From Thermoplasmata archaeon (GTDB lineage Archaea; Thermoplasmatota; Thermoplasmata; Thermoplasmatales; Thermoplasmataceae), in assembly GCA_021806355.1 (NCBI GenBank), contig JAJZXT010000177.1:1-17313 (forward strand): a stretch of 17,313 nucleotides of DNA. Reading direction: 5' to 3'. Below are positions 13,716 through 17,313 of the stretch, one piece after another; position 1 is the first letter of the stretch; each line of letters starts with the position of its first letter. The position numbers were made by a program, and so were the translations under genes. The notes beneath the pieces are model-generated. The model did not search any database. It had not been told where the DNA came from and worked only from the letters and a program-made list of their open reading frames with translations.

Positions 13716-14846
13716 ATGAAATATGTAAAGGCAAGACTATTATACGACGGAAAAACGATAAGGAAAGACCAGTATGTCTCATTTGACGATAAGATAACAT
13801 CGATAGATGATAAAAAGCCTTTAAACGGGGATTTTATTGGAGAAGGAATCATCACCCCGGCTTTTATAGATTCACACAGCCATATAGGCATGGTAAGATC
13901 AGGTGAGCCATCTGCTGAGGATGAATCCAACGAACAGATGGAAAATCTATTCCCATTGGTAAGGGCAATTGATAGTGTTTATATGGACGACTCTGCTTTT
14001 GCGGAATCCGTGGAAAATGGAGTGCTATATTCAACGGTCCTTCCAGGAAGTGGAAATACTCTGGGTGGAAAAGCGTCATTGATCAGGAATTTCAAGTCAA
14101 ATATCACTGATGCTTTTTTCATGGATATAGGAATCAAGATGGCGCTTGGATTTAACCCGAGGAGCACAACTTCGTGGAAGGGTACCAGGCCTACCACAAG
14201 AATGGGAGCAGCAGCACTTCTGAGGGAGAGTTTCTATTCCGCACAGAAGGCCATTAATCTGATTAAGAAAGGAAAAAAAGACATCGATGAAATTGAGCCT
14301 CTCACAGAGGTTTTCATGGACATTCTCAGAGGGAAATATAAACTGATGGTGCATACGCACAAGGAAGATGATGCCGAAATACTCATTTCTCTAAAAAACG
14401 AGTTCGGGCTAAAGGTAGTATTGAACCACGGAATGGATATCCATACCCTCGCGGCATTCAGGAGAATAAAGGAAAATGGCATACCTATTGTATACGGACC
14501 TATGGATAGTCTTCCATACAAAGTTGAATTAAAGCATGAATCATGGAGGAATGTCCAATTCTTAATGGAATCCGGAGCCAAATTTTCTATGATGAGTGAC
14601 CATCCTGTAATTCTGCAAAGAAACATTTTCCTCACAATGAGGCATTTTTTAAGATTTGGAATGGATCGCGCTGAGGCAATTTCAAAACTGACGTCGGAGT
14701 CAGCCGAAATCCTTGGTATAAACAATCTCGGGCAGATAAATCCTGGTTTTCTAGCATCAATGGTTATATGGAATGATGATCCATTTGCACTCACATCCCA
14801 TCCAGTGAAAGTTATTGGAGAGGGCAATATTGTTTATGAAGAATAA
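13716..14846 (+). CDS. Amidohydrolase-superfamily protein, imidazolonepropionase-related
   Basis: A 376-aa metal-dependent hydrolase of the COG1228-like branch. The first metal motif H-x-H is at 54-56 (IDSHSHIG). Further ligand candidates are H213/H215 (VHTH), H238 (LNHGM) and D295 (MMSDHP). The block PGSGNTLGGKASLIR with MALGFNPRSTT is typical of an archaeal and Thermotoga subgroup annotated only as amidohydrolase. N- and C-terminal strands form the small beta-sandwich domain usual for the superfamily (MKYVKARLLYDG; MVIWNDDPF). Relatives cleave cyclic amides, N-acyl amino acids or dipeptides; imidazolonepropionase itself acts in histidine breakdown. The substrate here is unknown. Placement after an Lrp gene and next to a permease/HisD/aminotransferase operon suggests a linked amino-acid or amide pathway. 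Confidence 0.88.
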   Translation: MKYVKARLLYDGKTIRKDQYVSFDDKITSIDDKKPLNGDFIGEGIITPAFIDSHSHIGMVRSGEPSAEDESNEQMENLFPLVRAIDSVYMDDSAFAESVENGVLYSTVLPGSGNTLGGKASLIRNFKSNITDAFFMDIGIKMALGFNPRSTTSWKGTRPTTRMGAAALLRESFYSAQKAINLIKKGKKDIDEIEPLTEVFMDILRGKYKLMVHTHKEDDAEILISLKNEFGLKVVLNHGMDIHTLAAFRRIKENGIPIVYGPMDSLPYKVELKHESWRNVQFLMESGAKFSMMSDHPVILQRNIFLTMRHFLRFGMDRAEAISKLTSESAEILGINNLGQINPGFLASMVIWNDDPFALTSHPVKVIGEGNIVYEE

Positions 14847-14901
14847 TGCAATCAGCACAAATGACTGAATTTACAGCTTTTCGCTATCAGTCAGTTTATT
14901 T

Positions 14902-15102
14902 TCATTCCTCTTTACTATGTTCACTTGCTTCTTTCTCATCATCTTTTTCCTTAAGGAATTTCTCGTAGTTTCGATCATCCATCTCTAAGATGAATGAACC
15001 CTGATAATCACAGTTAAGACATCTGTAAGTTCCATATACCATCAGGAGTGATCCCACAACATTGTCAGATTTGCAATATGGACATATAATGTGATTTCCC
15101 AT
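14902..15102 (-). CDS. Small zinc-ribbon protein (66 aa)
   Basis: A 66-residue protein with two knuckles, C7-x2-C10 (CPYC) and C28-x2-C31 (CLNC), separated by 17 residues, followed by a highly charged helical tail (KFLKEKDDEKEASEHSKEE). Such single zinc ribbons are common in archaea and usually bind nucleic acid or a protein partner. No specific family can be named. It is monocistronic and divergent from the mevalonate kinase-type gene. On the minus strand TATATACTAT (15128-15137) is the likely TATA box. Confidence 0.8.
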   Translation of the reverse strand: MGNHIICPYCKSDNVVGSLLMVYGTYRCLNCDYQGSFILEMDDRNYEKFLKEKDDEKEASEHSKEE

Positions 15103-15127
15103 TTCCCAACAATATGATTAGTTGCTC

Positions 15128-15137
15128 ATAGTATATA
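15128..15137 (-). promoter_or_regulatory. TATA box of the zinc-ribbon gene
   Basis: On the minus strand this reads TATATACTAT, about 31 bp upstream of ATG 15102, which would leave a leader of only a few bases. Confidence 0.45.
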
Positions 15138-15183
15138 CCTTTTTGAATAAGATGATAAAATTAGCGGAGACCAAATAGAGAAA

Positions 15184-15193
15184 CAATAAAATC
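15184..15193 (+). promoter_or_regulatory. TATA box of the mevalonate gene pair
   Basis: CAATAAAATC is centred about 29 bp upstream of ATG 15217. It is the only promoter-like element before the two overlapping genes. Confidence 0.4.
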
Positions 15194-15216
15194 CCTGTTG
15201 CCTATCCTCAAAAGAC

Positions 15217-15843
15217 ATGAATTCTGGTTCCAGCAAAAAGGTTGTAATTCTTATCGGCGGTGTCCCGGGAGTCGGTAAGTCAAGCATATCAGGATATCTC
15301 TCCAGAGAGCTGGGTTTCGATATAGTACTTTCAGGAGATTATCTCAGGGAATTCTTAAGACCATTCATCAAGTCGGATCAACAGATAGCTTCCTCAAGTG
15401 TATATGATTCCTGGAAATTTTTTGGGGAGAAAACCGATGAAAATATAATTAAAGGCTTTCTTAAACAGGCTGAAATCATGAATATGGGAACAGAATCCAC
15501 CATTAGAAGGGCAATAGATAATGGGGAAAAAATTATATTGGAAACACTTTACTTTTATCCGGATTTTCTGGATAAATATTCAGATTCAATAATTCCCACA
15601 TATTTGTTTATAAATAATGAGGGTGATCACAGGAAGCATCTGGAGGAACGCTCGGAATATACACATCCCAAATCACATGGTTCAAGATTGTCCGCCCATC
15701 TTTATGAATACAGGATCATTATGAACAAATCTTTGGAATTTTGCGAAAGAAATGGTATAAAGGTATTCGATACCACAGATTATTTGCATGCAAGGGAACA
15801 GGTTCTAAGCTATGCAAGGGAGGAGTTATCCATTGAACAATGA
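15217..15843 (+). CDS. P-loop kinase, probable mevalonate-3-phosphate 5-kinase (2-phosphoglycerate-kinase-like)
   Basis: A 208-aa P-loop kinase with Walker A GVPGVGKS at 15-22 and a Walker B-like strand KIILET at 105-110. SGDYLREFLRPF (39-50) and IIKGFLKQAEIM (77-88) match the pattern of 2-phosphoglycerate kinases (STDSIREVLR; GFxxQA). Thermoplasma is known to make isopentenyl phosphate through mevalonate 3-phosphate and mevalonate 3,5-bisphosphate, and its mevalonate-3-phosphate 5-kinase (Ta0762) is, as I recall, from this kinase family. The next gene overlaps by 11 bases and encodes what looks like the following enzyme of that route, which makes the assignment likely. The alternative is a true 2-phosphoglycerate kinase (cyclic 2,3-diphosphoglycerate synthesis). 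The kinase class is clear; the substrate is inferred from context. Confidence 0.8.
   Translation: MNSGSSKKVVILIGGVPGVGKSSISGYLSRELGFDIVLSGDYLREFLRPFIKSDQQIASSSVYDSWKFFGEKTDENIIKGFLKQAEIMNMGTESTIRRAIDNGEKIILETLYFYPDFLDKYSDSIIPTYLFINNEGDHRKHLEERSEYTHPKSHGSRLSAHLYEYRIIMNKSLEFCERNGIKVFDTTDYLHAREQVLSYAREELSIEQ
15818..15825 (+). promoter_or_regulatory. Shine-Dalgarno that decides a TTG start
   Basis: GGGAGGAG is an almost full match to the complement of the archaeal 16S rRNA 3' end. It lies inside the last codons of the kinase gene, seven bases before TTG 15833. Internal operon genes here carry such sites, while promoter-proximal genes do not. Confidence 0.6.
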
Positions 15844-16933
15844 AGTATTCAGAGAGGAAGGAAAAAAATTAGCATCAATTCTTTACGATATGGGATTGTA
15901 CAGGGAAATTGTATACGAGGAACCGGATCTTGAGGATCTGAAAGAAACAACTGCCACCTCTTATCCAATTAAGGCTTTTGAGAAGTTTTTGGGATTCTAT
16001 GACAATAAGGAGAAGATAGCCTTCAATCCATCCATTTCTTTCAACACTGATTTTTCTTATTGTATATCCTCATGCAGATATACTTCAGAGGAAGGAAAGG
16101 ATTTTGTCAGTCTCGATAATGAGATTAACGCGACGTACGCATCAAAGGCTGAAAAAGCCCTTGAATACTTCAGGAAACGATTTGGGATTAAAGGGAGTTT
16201 TCAGTTCAATATAAAGCGTTTCAGGCGCTATGATACCGCCAAGGGTATGAGTGAGTCTTCAGCTGTTGCTGCGGCAGTTGCCCTGTCACTGATCAATAAT
16301 GTTTTTCCGGGAATGAAAGAAAAACCTGCGGTAGCTTCCCGATTCGCAAGGCTTGTTTCTGGTTCAGGAACCAGGGCGTGCATCAATGGCCTTTCGATGT
16401 GGCTATCTTACCCGGGAATCAACACGGACCAAAGCTTTGCGTTTAAACTGAGGGATAATCCAATGAATTTTCACTACGGGATATTTCCAAAGAAAAGAGG
16501 GATACCCACTGACCGGGCACATGAAACTGCAGTTAAATCCATATTTTATGAATCATGGATAAAGGATAAATACAACGCTATTAAGAAAGGCATAGAAAAC
16601 AATTTCAATGAATCATTCCTTCTTGAAAGAGGGCAAGAAGATTCTCTCAACCTTCACTCTGTGTTGTTGTCAGGAGAGTTGCTGATCCAGACTCCTGAAA
16701 GCATTGAACTTATTGGAAAGATACTGGACTTCCAAAAGAAGAATGATGAGCTCTATCTTAATGCCGATACGGGACCATCTATAATGATAGCGTCAAGAGA
16801 AAAAAGTATTATCAATGAATTCCGGGAAGAGGTATCAGACTATTTTCTGGAAGGATCTTTCGGTTTTCACGGGCACGAAAGCAGAGAGGCAAAGTTCAAA
16901 AAAGAATCCAGTGAATTTTTCTCAAACGTTTGA
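15833..16933 (+). CDS. GHMP-fold decarboxylase, probable mevalonate 3,5-bisphosphate decarboxylase
   Basis: A 366-aa protein of the diphosphomevalonate decarboxylase branch of GHMP enzymes. From TTG 15833, the phosphate-binding loop is GMSESSAVAAA (138-148), followed by ARLVSGSGTRA (172-182). The C-terminal ADTGPS (311-316) keeps D312, the aspartate needed for decarboxylation; mevalonate 3-kinases lack it and are converted or explained by that change. TATSYPIKAFEKFLG near the N-terminus resembles my recollection of the Thermoplasma enzyme Ta0893, which turns mevalonate 3,5-bisphosphate into isopentenyl phosphate for archaeal lipids. TTG 15833 is preferred because a strong Shine-Dalgarno (GGGAGGAG, 15818-15825) precedes it. 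ATG 15812 would add seven residues and lies before that site. The gene overlaps the kinase stop, so translation is probably coupled. Confidence 0.85.
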   Translation: MNNEVFREEGKKLASILYDMGLYREIVYEEPDLEDLKETTATSYPIKAFEKFLGFYDNKEKIAFNPSISFNTDFSYCISSCRYTSEEGKDFVSLDNEINATYASKAEKALEYFRKRFGIKGSFQFNIKRFRRYDTAKGMSESSAVAAAVALSLINNVFPGMKEKPAVASRFARLVSGSGTRACINGLSMWLSYPGINTDQSFAFKLRDNPMNFHYGIFPKKRGIPTDRAHETAVKSIFYESWIKDKYNAIKKGIENNFNESFLLERGQEDSLNLHSVLLSGELLIQTPESIELIGKILDFQKKNDELYLNADTGPSIMIASREKSIINEFREEVSDYFLEGSFGFHGHESREAKFKKESSEFFSNV

Positions 16934-16934
16934 T

Positions 16935-17313
16935 TCACACCGCATTTGGAGGATATACCACCATATATGCCATTAGCCCTATTATTGCTATTTGAAGGAA
17001 CATTTGTATAAATGCACCTATTGATATGATGCTCATGCTTGCGGATATGGTTTCATCATCGGGTTTATCTTTCGAAAGCTCCTTTGCAAATTTCCAAGAA
17101 AATGGCACTATTACAAGAAAACTGGTTGCAACAAGAACGATCCCAATAGCTATTATTGCCATAAAAAGACCTGTCACAGGATCAAAAATATTCTCTCGCG
17201 TTGCAAGAACATAACCTGCTGCCGGAACAATTATGGAAACGGCCGGAATGAAGAATAAAGTCATTGGGATCATGCCCTTTGCGATGTTAACCTTGATTGA
17301 TTTCCCTATCGTC
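16935..17313 (-). CDS. Membrane protein of unknown function (5' truncated by window edge)
   Basis: The frame runs off the right edge of the window. An internal ATG at 17273 would give 112 residues, but the sequence before it (TIGKSIKVNIAKG) stays open to base 17313 and looks coding, so the start is probably outside. Three hydrophobic helices are visible: PMTLFFIPAVSIIVPAAGYV, then VTGLFMAIIAIGIVLVATSF extending into LVIVPF, and IISIGAFIQMFLQIAIIGLM. A charged loop, FAKELSKDKPDDETIS, lies between the last two. The layout recalls small DUF2269-like integral membrane proteins, but this is not a firm match. Its stop is one base from that of the convergent decarboxylase gene. Confidence 0.7.
   Translation of the reverse strand, partial: TIGKSIKVNIAKGMIPMTLFFIPAVSIIVPAAGYVLATRENIFDPVTGLFMAIIAIGIVLVATSFLVIVPFSWKFAKELSKDKPDDETISASMSIISIGAFIQMFLQIAIIGLMAYMVVYPPNAV

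Noticed and set aside
14234..14827. 197-codon minus-strand frame
   Set aside because: It lies fully inside the amidohydrolase gene, which has clear metal-binding motifs, and its own translation shows no recognisable domain.
15107..15124. CAAC...GTTG dyad upstream of the zinc-ribbon gene
   Set aside because: Only 4-bp perfect outer arms with a shifted inner match; not distinguishable from chance in AT-rich DNA.
1..17313. CRISPR arrays, tRNA or rRNA genes, intact insertion sequences, phage genes
   Set aside because: No regularly spaced repeats, cloverleaf-like sequences, rRNA stretches or complete transposase/integrase frames were seen on either strand.

Overview
The window comes from an archaeon, most likely of the order Thermoplasmatales (Thermoplasma, Ferroplasma, Picrophilus, Cuniculiplasma and relatives). 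The evidence is an archaeal-type AspRS, an archaeal MBF1 homologue, an archaeal Lrp regulator, and AT-rich TATA-like boxes about 23-31 bp upstream of start codons, as expected for leaderless genes. Most diagnostic is a two-gene block (15217-16933) that fits the Thermoplasma-specific mevalonate route: a 2-phosphoglycerate-kinase-like P-loop kinase followed by a GHMP-fold decarboxylase. No tRNA, rRNA, CRISPR array or intact insertion sequence was seen.

Layout. 1-1355: the end of an unknown + gene, a 312-aa protein of unknown function, and a 49-aa protein with a C-x2-H-x12-H-x3-H zinc-finger-like pattern. 1464-3700 (-): an operon of a ClpP-class/NfeD membrane protein and a ROK sugar kinase joined by a 4-bp start/stop overlap. 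3818-5104 (+): aspS, with a 44-aa gene convergent to it and overlapping its 3' end. 5308-6276 (+): 3-hydroxyacyl-CoA dehydrogenase. 6278-7039 (-): aMBF1 and a small unknown partner. 7133-8056 (+): dienelactone hydrolase family gene and a coupled 38-aa ORF. 8299-8916 (+): PaiB-like FMN-binding protein.

8938-14846 is a catabolic-looking cluster. On the minus strand, APC permease, HisD-like dehydrogenase and class III aminotransferase are closely spaced. An Lrp/AsnC regulator is divergent from the permease and is followed by an imidazolonepropionase-related amidohydrolase. A reasonable inference is uptake and breakdown of an amino acid, amino alcohol or amide controlled by the Lrp protein; the substrate cannot be read from the sequence. 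Palindromes lie across the predicted transcription start regions of the permease, hisD and the dienelactone hydrolase and are operator candidates.

14902-17313: a zinc-ribbon protein (-), the mevalonate pair (+), and a 5'-truncated membrane protein (-). The map is compact: two convergent gene pairs end with a single base between their stop codons, both in the sequence TGATTCA.
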